From positions 1-30,839 of the IMG/VR virus record IMGVR_UViG_3300042939_000015: 30,839 bases of DNA; one strand, written 5' to 3'. Source of the DNA: a virus. The position numbers and the translations under genes are program-made. The number at the start of each line of letters is the position of its first letter. The first letter of the stretch is position 1. Below are positions 13,302 to 21,655 of the stretch, piece after piece. Under the pieces are notes generated by a model. It searched no databases, had not been told where the DNA came from, and was given only the letters and a program-made list of their open reading frames with translations.

Positions 13302-14495
13302 ATGGCAGTAACCGTCCTTTCCGGGTCGCCCCAAGTGGCAACCCCCGTTTACAACAAGATGCTTTTCAAGGTCAGCGGTTCGCTGATTGCACAACCCAAT
13401 TACAGGTACGTCTGCGATGTGAAGAACCCAGCAGGGACAACCCTTGCCCGGCTCAAGTGCGACAAGTTACCGACAACCAACTTCGGCTTCTTTGACGTTG
13501 CCAAGGTCGTTGAAACCCTGATTGCACCGACTAAGCCAACCTTGACCCAAACGGGCTTTGTGGACCATGCCGGGTATTATTCGGGGTATCGCCTTGACTT
13601 CATGGAGGAATACGGCAACACCCCAGTCGTGCAGACAGGAACGGTTACAACCGTGTCGGGCCGTGTTGCCTTTGCAGGAAACTTGGAGCAATTAGAACTT
13701 GCGACTTGGAGCGGTGGTTTGTACTTCCCAAGCGGTGATATTGTCAACGATACGAACCGGATGCTGACAACCCCGACGACTCGCACGGTCTATGCCGACG
13801 GCTACGGATGGCTTTCCATCGGGCAGTTTAACTACGCGGTCGAGAAGGCTTACATCCAATACTGGAGTGCAACAGGAGCGACCTTTGCAAGGCAGTTCGA
13901 TGTGTTAGCGTCGAATGTATCGGGTTCGAATGTCATCCGCTTCGGGGTCGGGCCAATGAACCTCAAAGCCCTCACGTCGGGGCAATGCTTGGACGGGAAC
14001 CCCGGAGATTACCTATTCCAAGGCAATCCCGGGGACTTCTACGACGTTTACTTCTCAAGGGGGTCAAACATCACGATTCGTCAGAGGTACGTCATCGGGC
14101 AATGCCAGCGATTTAACTCCATCCCGGTTCACTTCCAAAACAAATACGGAGGCATTGACTCCTACACCTTTACGCTCAAGAACCGCAAGAGAGCCAACAT
14201 CAGCAGGCAGACGTTCGGCTATAATTCGGACGTTTATGCGACCACGACTTACGACAAAGTATGGGCAGGCGAGTTCGATTACGTTTACGCCCTCAACTCG
14301 GATTGGCTGACCGATGCCGAGTCTGCTTGGCTAATTGAGATGGTCAGGTCCGGGCAGGTATGGCTTGAACTGGACGGGCAATTAGTCGAAGCCGTCGTCA
14401 ACGCCAACACCTACCAATTCACGACACGCAGGAACGACCGCCTGACTCAGTTGCAGGTCGAGGTTGCAGTCGCTTACAAGAACAATATTTTATGA
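13302..14495 (+). CDS. Virion structural protein, probably tail/baseplate
   Basis: This 397-residue, beta-rich protein has many aromatic and Gly residues (FGFFDVAKVVETLI, YGWLSIGQFNYAVE) and a repeat-free layout typical of phage tail or baseplate proteins. It lies between the tail completion protein and the 813-residue tail protein, with a 4-base ATGA overlap to the latter. Position and composition support a tail-tip or baseplate role; I recognise no named catalytic domain. Confidence 0.55.
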   Translation: MAVTVLSGSPQVATPVYNKMLFKVSGSLIAQPNYRYVCDVKNPAGTTLARLKCDKLPTTNFGFFDVAKVVETLIAPTKPTLTQTGFVDHAGYYSGYRLDFMEEYGNTPVVQTGTVTTVSGRVAFAGNLEQLELATWSGGLYFPSGDIVNDTNRMLTTPTTRTVYADGYGWLSIGQFNYAVEKAYIQYWSATGATFARQFDVLASNVSGSNVIRFGVGPMNLKALTSGQCLDGNPGDYLFQGNPGDFYDVYFSRGSNITIRQRYVIGQCQRFNSIPVHFQNKYGGIDSYTFTLKNRKRANISRQTFGYNSDVYATTTYDKVWAGEFDYVYALNSDWLTDAESAWLIEMVRSGQVWLELDGQLVEAVVNANTYQFTTRRNDRLTQLQVEVAVAYKNNIL

Positions 14496-16933
14496 GCGTA
14501 ACCCTCATCGCCTACCCTCTCAACATATCAAACGCAGAGGTTCCCTACGTCCTTGACACGATGGGCGAGATTGACATCGCCCTGACCTTTTCGGTGGAGG
14601 ACATTGCCGACATCACCAAGCGGAGGGGGTCTTTCTCCAAGACGATAACCCTACCAAACACGCCAACCAACAGGGCCTGTTTCGGGTATGCTTACAACAT
14701 TCAGTCCTTCGTGGGTGGCTTTCAACCGAACAAGAAGATTCGTGCAGCGATGTGGGAGGACGGGGTCCAAGTGTTCAGCGGAGTCCTGCAACTGATTTCC
14801 ATGTCCAAGATTCGGGGAGAGGTTACCTATGAGGTTGGCTTGTTCTCGGACGATGTGAGCCTGTTTAAGTCCATTGAGGGCAACCTCCTTGCGACAACGG
14901 CAGGGGTCAGCGGAATGAACCACACGCTGACCTCGGCCCATGTTTCTGCAACTTGGACCGCAAGTGGTGCGAGCGGTTACGTTTACGGCTTGGTTGATTC
15001 CTACGGCTATACGGACGTGGTTACGCAGGGATGGTTTGCCGTGCCGTTCTACAAGATGACACCGAGCATTTATGTGAAGAAGATGGTGGACTTGATATTC
15101 GCACAGGCAGGGTATCGCTACACCTCGGAGTTCTTTAACTCGGAGCGGTTCGGTAAATTGGTCATGCCTTACGCTGCTGGAGATGTGTCCCTCAACTTAT
15201 CAGGGTCTGCGATTTTTGTGGGTAGTACGGGTAATGTAAGTGGGACCCTTAACCAAAACCTCACGATGCGGTTTCAAGATGAAACGGGCAGTTACTACGA
15301 CCGACCCGGTTATTGGGTTCCTTCATCAAGCACCTTCGTCGCTCCATCAGCACCAACCCGTTGGAATGTAACTGTTAACTATGCATTGAGGCACGGGCAA
15401 TTTCCTGCTGAAAGTAGGTTGAGGTTTAATATGTCAATTAGGGACTTGACCAATTCTGGGGATATTTCAGTCATTCAGGGAATAACCCTTGAAGCACCCG
15501 GAGGGCTTACAGGCTTACAATCGACCACATTCTCCAACATCACTATACCTGCGAACATAACCGCAAATATTGGTTTTGTATTTACAAGTTTTTTTAATGC
15601 CTTTGCGAGTGGTGCGACAATATTGTCGGGTGCAACCGTGCTATGGGAGTGCTTGGATAACCCGTTATCATTCCCAACCCAGCAAGTCAATATGGCTACC
15701 GCCCTGCCTGCTGACGTGAAGCAATCGGACCTCCTGCAAGACCTGCAAAAGATGTTCAACCTCTACTTCATGCCGGACCCAGACGACCCCAAGAACCTCA
15801 TCGTGGAGCCTTGGGTGGACTTCTACTCCAGCGGAGTGGTTGACTGGTCGCAGAAATCGGATGAGAACGCAGAGCAAAACATCACGAACGGGGACCCGAA
15901 CCAATACAAGACCATCGTGTTCAAGTACAAGGATGCCGGGGACTATTTGTCAAAGTTGGATAAATCGAACTACCCGCTTGCCAAGGAAGGCTACGGAGGG
16001 AGAATCTTCACGACCGACAACTTCTACGGCAAAGGTGAGAACGTCGTCGAACTCGCTTGCAGCACCCTTATCCCTGCGAACTTCACGACCGACAAAGTAA
16101 TCGGCAGGGCTTGGGACTTGGACGGCTCCGCTTTATCAGGAACCATCAAGACCTTGCAGAGCGGTTACCGCATAGCCCAATACAACCTCATTGAAGCACC
16201 GACGACGTGGGCCTACCAGTACGGGGTCAGCGGTTCGGTAGCACTCGCAGAGTCGTTGTTGAGCCTGCCCTTTGTCAGCCACCTTGACAACCCTTACGCA
16301 GCAGATTTTGACCTTGCCTTTGGAATCCCCAAGCAGTTGTACTATGCGGTGAATGTCGCCGCAAATAGCGACCCTTACGCATACACGAACAACAACCTCT
16401 TCAACATCTATTGGTGGAATTTTATCCAAGAAACGGTCAGCCGTGAAGCGATGCAGTTGGAGTTGTCCATTATGCTCAATGCGGTGGACATCAGCCAACT
16501 CGACTTTCGCACTCCCATCTACTACGGAGGGGTCCGTTGGAGGTTGATGGAAATTCGGGACTACGAGATAGGTCAGCAGAAGCCGTGCCGGGTTACACTT
16601 CGCAGGATTCTCAACCTAACCGAGTTTGTCCCAAAGCAAATCTACTATTTCCCCTACGACGGCCCTGTTCCTGCAACGGATTCGGATTACCCGAACGAAG
16701 TACCTCCCATTCCAACCATCAAAGAACTCCCAGCGGTTGCAGGTCCTCCGGGTGAAACAGGTGCGACTGGAGCAACGGGTGCAGTCGGCCCAGCAGGTGA
16801 AGGCTTTACTCCGGGCGATGCGGCAGGGGACATCAAGTATTGGGACGGAGCCGATTGGGTCAACTTGGGAATAGGAACCGAAGGTCAGGTCTTGGAAGTT
16901 GTGTCGGGATTACCAGCATGGGCAGACAAATAA
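14492..16933 (+). CDS. Large tail/baseplate protein with C-terminal collagen-like segment
   Basis: This 813-residue protein starts MSVTLIAYPLNISNAEV and contains EDIADITKRRGSFSKTITLP near residues 35-55, a signature of a large tail/baseplate protein common in Bacteroidota phages. Near residues 751-771 it carries seven Gly-X-Y triplets starting GPPGETGATG, a collagen-like trimerising stalk as in tail fibres. It ends in a short globular tail (FTPGDAAGDIKYWDGADWV) resembling fibre tips. It probably contributes to the tail tip or its fibres. Residues roughly 290-390 are encoded by AT-richer DNA than the rest, which may mark an exchanged domain. The gene is coupled to its upstream neighbour by ATGA. 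Confidence 0.7.
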   Translation: MSVTLIAYPLNISNAEVPYVLDTMGEIDIALTFSVEDIADITKRRGSFSKTITLPNTPTNRACFGYAYNIQSFVGGFQPNKKIRAAMWEDGVQVFSGVLQLISMSKIRGEVTYEVGLFSDDVSLFKSIEGNLLATTAGVSGMNHTLTSAHVSATWTASGASGYVYGLVDSYGYTDVVTQGWFAVPFYKMTPSIYVKKMVDLIFAQAGYRYTSEFFNSERFGKLVMPYAAGDVSLNLSGSAIFVGSTGNVSGTLNQNLTMRFQDETGSYYDRPGYWVPSSSTFVAPSAPTRWNVTVNYALRHGQFPAESRLRFNMSIRDLTNSGDISVIQGITLEAPGGLTGLQSTTFSNITIPANITANIGFVFTSFFNAFASGATILSGATVLWECLDNPLSFPTQQVNMATALPADVKQSDLLQDLQKMFNLYFMPDPDDPKNLIVEPWVDFYSSGVVDWSQKSDENAEQNITNGDPNQYKTIVFKYKDAGDYLSKLDKSNYPLAKEGYGGRIFTTDNFYGKGENVVELACSTLIPANFTTDKVIGRAWDLDGSALSGTIKTLQSGYRIAQYNLIEAPTTWAYQYGVSGSVALAESLLSLPFVSHLDNPYAADFDLAFGIPKQLYYAVNVAANSDPYAYTNNNLFNIYWWNFIQETVSREAMQLELSIMLNAVDISQLDFRTPIYYGGVRWRLMEIRDYEIGQQKPCRVTLRRILNLTEFVPKQIYYFPYDGPVPATDSDYPNEVPPIPTIKELPAVAGPPGETGATGATGAVGPAGEGFTPGDAAGDIKYWDGADWVNLGIGTEGQVLEVVSGLPAWADK

Positions 16934-16939
16934 AAAACT

Positions 16940-18793
16940 ATGGCAGACGTAAACAAAGAAATTGCGATTAAGGTAACCGCTACGGATGCGAGCGGTCCAG
17001 CACTTCAGTCCCTTGAGGATAAACTGAACGCTGCGAAGAAGCGGATGATTGAACTTGCCGTTGCTGGCAAGCAGAATACCGAGGAGTTCATAAGGCTTCA
17101 GCAAGAGGCAGGGGAGTTCAAGCGAACCATTGAAGGCGTTGAGCAGTCCGTTGATTCGGTCGCAAAGTCAGGAACGCAAGGGATGCAGTTGTTCTCGGAG
17201 GCTTTGACCGCAGTAACCGCAGGATTCACGATTGCGACAAGTATGTCGGCTTTGTATGGCGAAGAGAATGAGGACCTTCAAAAGACGATGATGAAGGTTC
17301 AAGCGTCTATGGCTTTGCTTCAAAGCATACAGGCCTTGCTTGCCATTACGACTAAGACGAGTGCCGTAGCAACCACCGCTAACAGGATTGCCTTGGCCCT
17401 TTACGACAAGACTGTCAAAGGGACGACCATAAGCCTCAAAGGTTTCAAGGCTGCACTTGCTGCAACAGGCATCGGGCTGATTGCCGTTGCTGCGGGACTT
17501 GCCTACACCAACTGGGAAAAGTTGCGAGAATTGCTCGGCTTACCACCGAACAATACCAAAGCCATTGCTGCCTTGGAGCGTGAGATTGCTTTGATGGAGG
17601 CAAATGGGGCCAAGATTGAATCCATTGAGGCCAAGAAGGTTGAGTTAATCAAACTGCAAGCCCAAGAGATGAAGGGGCAAGAAAAGTTGAACAAACTCAA
17701 CGAGATTGGCATCATAACCGCTCAAGCACAAGTAAGGGCAAAGCAAGCACAAATTGCAACCCAAGAAAAAGCCATTGCTACATCTGAGCGTGAACTTGAG
17801 GTGCTGCAATCCCAATACGTTAAAGGTGAAGAAAATGCAACGGCACAAATCGAACTCGCTCAAAAGATTTATGCTGAAAATGAAAGGCTATACCAACAAA
17901 GGAGATTGCTCGCACAAAGCCAGCAAGAACTCGACCAACTTGAGATAGACGAGAAGAACCGAAAGGCTGAGATTTTATCAAACTTAGACTCGCAGTTGCA
18001 GGAAGATGCGAGGAAAGACTATGATGTCAGGAATCAATTAGCGGAAGAACAGTTTAGAGATGAGATAGATAAAGCAAAAACCAAGGGAATCTTACTTGAA
18101 TCCCAACTTGATGAAGAGCGAGTACAAAGGTTAGCAGCAGCCAAGTTAGCCCTCGGAGATACCGAAGCCTATCTCACGATGGAGAAGGATATCAATGCAA
18201 GGTTTGATGCAGCCAAAATAAATCAAAAGCAATTAACCGAAGAAGAAATATCAAGGATTGAACGTGAACGCAGGCAACAAGACCTAAAGATGGCTTCCGA
18301 TGCCATTGGTGCGCTTGGTGATTTGCTGACCGCTGGCTTGGGCCAATCCGAGAAAGACCAACGGAAAGCCTTTGAGATAAACAAGAAGGCCAGCATGGGT
18401 CAAGCCCTTATCAACACCTTCATGGCCGTAACCGCTGCCCTGACTGCTGGAGGAAATGCGCTTAAAATCGCAAAGGGTCGTCAGTTCATTGACGCAGGTA
18501 TCGCCCTTGCGACAGGCTTGGCACAGGTCGCCAAAATCAGCAAGACGCAGTTCCAAGGGAGTTCAGCAAGCGGAGGCGGTGGTGCGTTGACTGCTGGGGG
18601 CGGTGGAGGTGGAGAGGCTGCTCCTGCATCAATCTTTGCCAACCCTCAAACAACCATGCTTGGAACCGATGGTGCTGCAATGGGCCAAGGCCAAGGCTCA
18701 TCACCGATGCGAGCCTATGTCGTGGAGAGGGACATCACCCAAAGCACTCGGAGGGTTCGGAGATTGGAGGAATTTGCAACTCTTGGAGCCTAA
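16940..18793 (+). CDS. Tape measure protein
   Basis: This 617-residue protein sets tail length and is threaded through the tail tube. It has an N-terminal alpha-helical region with charged coiled-coil stretches, hydrophobic segments (about 170-190, ATGIGLIAVAAGLAYTNW), a long coiled coil rich in Glu, Lys, Gln and Leu (about 200-450), and a Gly-rich segment near residue 545. This profile, with the gene just after the large tail proteins, is typical. At about 1.5 angstroms per residue, 617 residues would predict a tail near 90 nm. Confidence 0.8.
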   Translation: MADVNKEIAIKVTATDASGPALQSLEDKLNAAKKRMIELAVAGKQNTEEFIRLQQEAGEFKRTIEGVEQSVDSVAKSGTQGMQLFSEALTAVTAGFTIATSMSALYGEENEDLQKTMMKVQASMALLQSIQALLAITTKTSAVATTANRIALALYDKTVKGTTISLKGFKAALAATGIGLIAVAAGLAYTNWEKLRELLGLPPNNTKAIAALEREIALMEANGAKIESIEAKKVELIKLQAQEMKGQEKLNKLNEIGIITAQAQVRAKQAQIATQEKAIATSERELEVLQSQYVKGEENATAQIELAQKIYAENERLYQQRRLLAQSQQELDQLEIDEKNRKAEILSNLDSQLQEDARKDYDVRNQLAEEQFRDEIDKAKTKGILLESQLDEERVQRLAAAKLALGDTEAYLTMEKDINARFDAAKINQKQLTEEEISRIERERRQQDLKMASDAIGALGDLLTAGLGQSEKDQRKAFEINKKASMGQALINTFMAVTAALTAGGNALKIAKGRQFIDAGIALATGLAQVAKISKTQFQGSSASGGGGALTAGGGGGGEAAPASIFANPQTTMLGTDGAAMGQGQGSSPMRAYVVERDITQSTRRVRRLEEFATLGA

Positions 18794-18803
18794 CCACATT
18801 TAC
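18773..18803 (+). promoter_or_regulatory. Promoter-like TTTG-N18-CACATTTA before the head module
   Basis: TTTG (18773-18776) and CACATTTA (18795-18802, part of ACATTTAC 18796-18803) are separated by 18 bases. The site overlaps the end of the tape measure gene and lies five bases before the protease ATG at 18808. It could drive protease, scaffold and capsid genes, whose transcript would end at the terminator at 20989. Confidence 0.55.
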
Positions 18804-18807
18804 CTGC

Positions 18808-19401
18808 ATGGAACTACCCATTTACAGGATGACCGTGGACGAGGTGGATGAAGGGGTCCAATTCGTGGCCCTGACCGATATGCCCGCCATCGAACGGCCA
18901 TTCCAAGCCTTCGCAAAGACACCACAAAAGTTCACCGAAACAGGAGAACGCAGGGTCCTGACTGGGCCTCTCATGCTTGCAGACACCCCCATCTTTCGCA
19001 AGGACGAAACCTACGGGGAATACTACGTCGTATTCGACAAAGCGACCATCCGCAAGATAGTCCAAAAGTATTTCAAGCAAGGAAATCAGCACAACGTCAA
19101 TGCTTATCACAATGCCGAACTCGATGGCGTGTTCATGTTCGAGTCCTACATCACCGACTCCGAGCGTGGCATCATGCCACCCAAGGGCTACGAGGACACA
19201 CCCGATGGCTCTTGGTTCGGTTCCTTCAAAGTCGAGAACGACGAGGTGTGGGACAACCGCAACCTGTTCCGGGGTTTCTCCGTTGAGGGACTTTTCGGGA
19301 TGGACAAGACCGAATCCGAACTGGAGGTCGCACTCGCTGGCCTCGCTGACGAATTAACCGCTTTTTTGCAACAATTAACCCCCACCTACAAATCCCACTA
19401 A
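18808..19401 (+). CDS. XkdF-like prohead protease (S78-type)
   Basis: This 197-residue protein resembles the XkdF-like/Peptidase_S78_2 protease that cleaves the scaffold and capsid precursor during head maturation. Segments include RVLTGPLMLADTPIFRKDE, YVVFDKATIRKIVQKYFKQ and NAYHNAELDGVFMFESYITDS, with the candidate catalytic His at 101. GFSVEG places the candidate Ser at 158. The gene is followed two bases later by the scaffold gene and then the capsid gene, the order expected for this family. The ATG at 18808 lies just after an ACATTTAC element. Confidence 0.85.
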   Translation: MELPIYRMTVDEVDEGVQFVALTDMPAIERPFQAFAKTPQKFTETGERRVLTGPLMLADTPIFRKDETYGEYYVVFDKATIRKIVQKYFKQGNQHNVNAYHNAELDGVFMFESYITDSERGIMPPKGYEDTPDGSWFGSFKVENDEVWDNRNLFRGFSVEGLFGMDKTESELEVALAGLADELTAFLQQLTPTYKSH

Positions 19402-19403
19402 CT

Positions 19404-20039
19404 ATGAATCTCAAAAACGCAATCGAATCCCTGCGAAGTGAACTTCGTAAATTCAGCACCCAAAAGCAGTCCTTTGCCGACTACAAGTTGACCGATGGCA
19501 CGGTTGTCCGTGTTGACGGGGACCTCGTTGCCGGAACTGCCGTTTACGTTGTAGCCGAAGACGGCACACTCCCTGCGCCCGATGGCGAACACGTTGTTGA
19601 AGGCGTTGGCACGATCAAGACCGAAGGAGGCAAAATCGTTGAGGTCATTGCTGCCGAAGTAGCGACCCCGGTCATCGAGCCGTTGCCTGTTGCTGCCGAA
19701 ATCACTCCCGAAGTGGCCGTTGAGGTTACCGAGGAAATCAAGGAAGCCTATCCTGCCATGACCCCCGAAGTCGTTGAGGCCATTGTAGCCAAGCACCTCG
19801 GAGCCATCATGGACGAACTCAAAGCAGCATACGCTGAAATGGGCAAGATGAAGGAGAAGATGTCTGCATTCGCATCGCAGGTTGAAACCATGGCCGACAT
19901 CGTCGAAAAGGTTTCCGAACTCCCAGCCGAAGCACCCAAGGCCAGCGGTTCAGCAATTGTCGAGCAACGCAAGGCTCAGGCATCGCAGAACTTCAACGCT
20001 CTCGCACAAGCACTTCAATCACTCAAATCCAAAAAATAA
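19404..20039 (+). CDS. Scaffolding protein
   Basis: This 211-residue protein lies between the prohead protease and the major capsid protein, the classical scaffold position. The N-terminal segment (FADYKLTDGTVVRVDGDLVAG, then VYVVAEDGTLPAPDGEH) resembles scaffold proteins of related Bacteroidota phages. The middle is acidic and Val/Pro/Glu-rich, and residues ~130-175 (AIMDELKAAYAEMGKMKEKM) form a coiled coil. It ends in a basic KSKK. It likely builds the prohead and is then removed by the protease. Confidence 0.72.
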   Translation: MNLKNAIESLRSELRKFSTQKQSFADYKLTDGTVVRVDGDLVAGTAVYVVAEDGTLPAPDGEHVVEGVGTIKTEGGKIVEVIAAEVATPVIEPLPVAAEITPEVAVEVTEEIKEAYPAMTPEVVEAIVAKHLGAIMDELKAAYAEMGKMKEKMSAFASQVETMADIVEKVSELPAEAPKASGSAIVEQRKAQASQNFNALAQALQSLKSKK

Positions 20040-20060
20040 CCCCCTAAACCCCCACTAACC

Positions 20061-20981
20061 ATGGCATACAATTTTGGCAATCTAAACGCCTACACCGACC
20101 AAGAGAGGCTTCCTCTCATCACCAAAGCGGTATTCTCCGCTCGTTCAGCAGCCCTGTTCACCAAGCAAGTGGGCATCAAGTTCGCTGCTGCTCTCAACCT
20201 CATGGACACCGATGCCTTGATTCAAGGCGGAGATGTTTGCGGTTACGAAAGTTCAGGTACGACTACATTCAGTCAGCGTAACATCACCGTTGGCCGTATG
20301 AAAGTGCAAGAAACCTTGTGTCCTCGTTCCTTGGAGCAGTACTGGATGCAGACCCAGTTGACTGCTGGCTCTACCTACGATGGCGTTCCTTTCGAGCAGG
20401 CTTTCTCCGAGCAGAAGGCTCTCCGTATCGCAGAGGCGTTGGAGAATGCAATTTGGAAGGGCAACACCTACTTTTCAGGTGTCAACCAGTTGTTGAACGC
20501 TGCATCGGGTTCTACCATCAGCGGTAACACAGGAGCGGTTTCTGCGTCCGTTGGTGTTACCACAGGCAACGCAATCGCCATCTTTGACGGCATCTACAAC
20601 CAAATTCCACAGGCCATTCTGACCAAGACAGACCTCGTAATCTTCTGCGGTTGGGACAACTTCCGTACGTTGCTTGGTGCGTTCAAATCAACCGCTAACG
20701 TCCTGTATAACCAAGTTGACTTGGCTGGCCTTGCTGACGGGGACATCATGTATCCCGGCACGAATGTCCGTGTAATCGCAGTCCCCGGCTTGACTGGAAC
20801 TAACCGCATCGTTTCTTCTTACCTCGGCAACTTCTTCTACGGAACCGACTTGTTGAGTGATGAGGAGCAGTTCTCAATCTGGTTCTCCAAAGACAACGAC
20901 CAAGTACGTTTCCAAGCCAGTTTCAAAGCAGGTGTCCAAATCGCTTACCCCGACTTGGTTGTAGACTTCCGCTTGACCTAA
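20061..20981 (+). CDS. Major capsid protein
   Basis: This 306-residue protein follows the scaffold gene and ends at a strong terminator, both expected for the major capsid gene. It has an N-terminal helix (YTDQERLPLITKAVF), a beta-rich middle (GYESSGTTTFSQRNITVG) and a LCPRSLEQYWMQ segment, consistent with an HK97-like fold. Gly/Ala/Ser-rich stretches around 150-170 look like a loop or insertion domain. The leader before its ATG is AACCCCCTAAACCCCC-like, without a Shine-Dalgarno sequence. Confidence 0.85.
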   Translation: MAYNFGNLNAYTDQERLPLITKAVFSARSAALFTKQVGIKFAAALNLMDTDALIQGGDVCGYESSGTTTFSQRNITVGRMKVQETLCPRSLEQYWMQTQLTAGSTYDGVPFEQAFSEQKALRIAEALENAIWKGNTYFSGVNQLLNAASGSTISGNTGAVSASVGVTTGNAIAIFDGIYNQIPQAILTKTDLVIFCGWDNFRTLLGAFKSTANVLYNQVDLAGLADGDIMYPGTNVRVIAVPGLTGTNRIVSSYLGNFFYGTDLLSDEEQFSIWFSKDNDQVRFQASFKAGVQIAYPDLVVDFRLT

Positions 20982-20988
20982 TGTGTAG

Positions 20989-21016
20989 GGGGGAGGGAAA
21001 CCTCCCCCTGCTTTTT
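20989..21016 (+). terminator. Strong rho-independent terminator after the capsid gene
   Basis: GGGGGAGG (20989-20996) pairs with CCTCCCCC (21001-21008) around a GAAA tetraloop, followed by TGC and TTTTT (21012-21016). It is 7 bases past the capsid stop. A stable GNRA-like loop and an all-GC-rich stem suggest efficient termination. Confidence 0.9.
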
Positions 21017-21021
21017 GTTCC

Positions 21022-21050
21022 TTGAAACTTAAACCCCAAATACACATATG
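21022..21050 (+). promoter_or_regulatory. Possible promoter TTG-N18-CACATATG
   Basis: TTG (21022-21024) is followed by CACATATG (21043-21050) with 18 bases between, like the module promoters but with T to A in the core. It overlaps the start codon at 21048. A promoter is expected here because the gene is isolated between two terminators. Confidence 0.3.
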
Positions 21051-21578
21051 TCCTGCTCCCTAACTACTGGCTACGCCCTCGGCTGCCGTGATTCCGTAGG
21101 TGGAATCAAAAAAATTTACGTCCAATCCTTCATCCCAACGGGGTCCTGCAATGCCAACCTTTCAGGTGCGGTTACAGGCTTCACGGGTTACGCTTCGGGT
21201 GGGTTCTTCGAGTATGACTTGACCAAGGCTACGTCATCTTTGACTGAAACCTTGAATGCAAGCATCGAGAACGGCTCAATCTACTACACCCCCGAAGTAA
21301 CGTTCACCATCAACAAACTGCAAGTCGCAGTCCGCAACGAACTCCGCTTGCTAGTCCGCAACCGTGTCATCGTCATCGTCCAAGACAACAACAACCGTTA
21401 TTGGTTGCTGGGTTCTGCCAACGGCTTGGAGGCAACCGCTGGAACCGCTGGAACTGGTACTGCCTTCGGGGACCGCAGCGGATACGAATTGACCTTGACC
21501 GGGATGGAACCCGACCCGATGTTCGTGATTGCATCCACAGTCTTTTCACCATCGACTGCACAGATACTCGGCTCGTAG
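21048..21578 (+). CDS. Virion structural protein, probably major tail tube protein
   Basis: This 176-residue protein (MSCSLTTGYALGCRDSVGGIKKIYV...) resembles a family of Bacteroidota phage structural proteins that I associate with the tail tube. It contains LNASIENGSIYYTPEVTFTINKL, VRNELRLLVRNRVIVIVQD and GDRSGYELTLTGMEPDPMF. It is isolated by a terminator on each side, as expected for an abundantly made virion protein. The tail-tube assignment is an inference from the family and isolation; a head decoration role is possible. Confidence 0.6.
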   Translation: MSCSLTTGYALGCRDSVGGIKKIYVQSFIPTGSCNANLSGAVTGFTGYASGGFFEYDLTKATSSLTETLNASIENGSIYYTPEVTFTINKLQVAVRNELRLLVRNRVIVIVQDNNNRYWLLGSANGLEATAGTAGTGTAFGDRSGYELTLTGMEPDPMFVIASTVFSPSTAQILGS

Positions 21579-21614
21579 TATCTTTGGCTTAGGTTTTCAT
21601 CACTGAGGTTTGAG

Positions 21615-21650
21615 AGGGGCAGTCAGCAATGGCTGCCCTTCTTATTTTTA
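21615..21650 (+). terminator. Rho-independent terminator after the tail-tube-like gene
   Basis: GGGCAG (21617-21622) pairs with CTGCCC (21633-21638), extended by G-T and A-T pairs, then TTCTTATTTTT (to about 21649). It lies 37 bases past the stop. It also decides the start of the next gene: an ORF beginning at 21629 would start inside this hairpin, so ATG 21656 is used. Confidence 0.82.
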
Positions 21651-21655
21651 CGGCC

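Noticed and set aside
18830-18840. A second CATTTAC near the protease start
   Set aside because: It lies inside the coding sequence (PIYRM) 20 bases after the real start and has no upstream half.
21579-21586. TATCTTTG, an exact TAnnTTTG match after the tail-tube-like gene
   Set aside because: A transcript from here would meet the terminator at 21615 within about 30 bases, and no TTG lies at the right distance upstream.
21629-21655. Upstream start for the GT4 gene
   Set aside because: It would place the start inside the terminator hairpin, and the extra nine residues are unlike the enzyme's first strand; ATG 21656 fits better.
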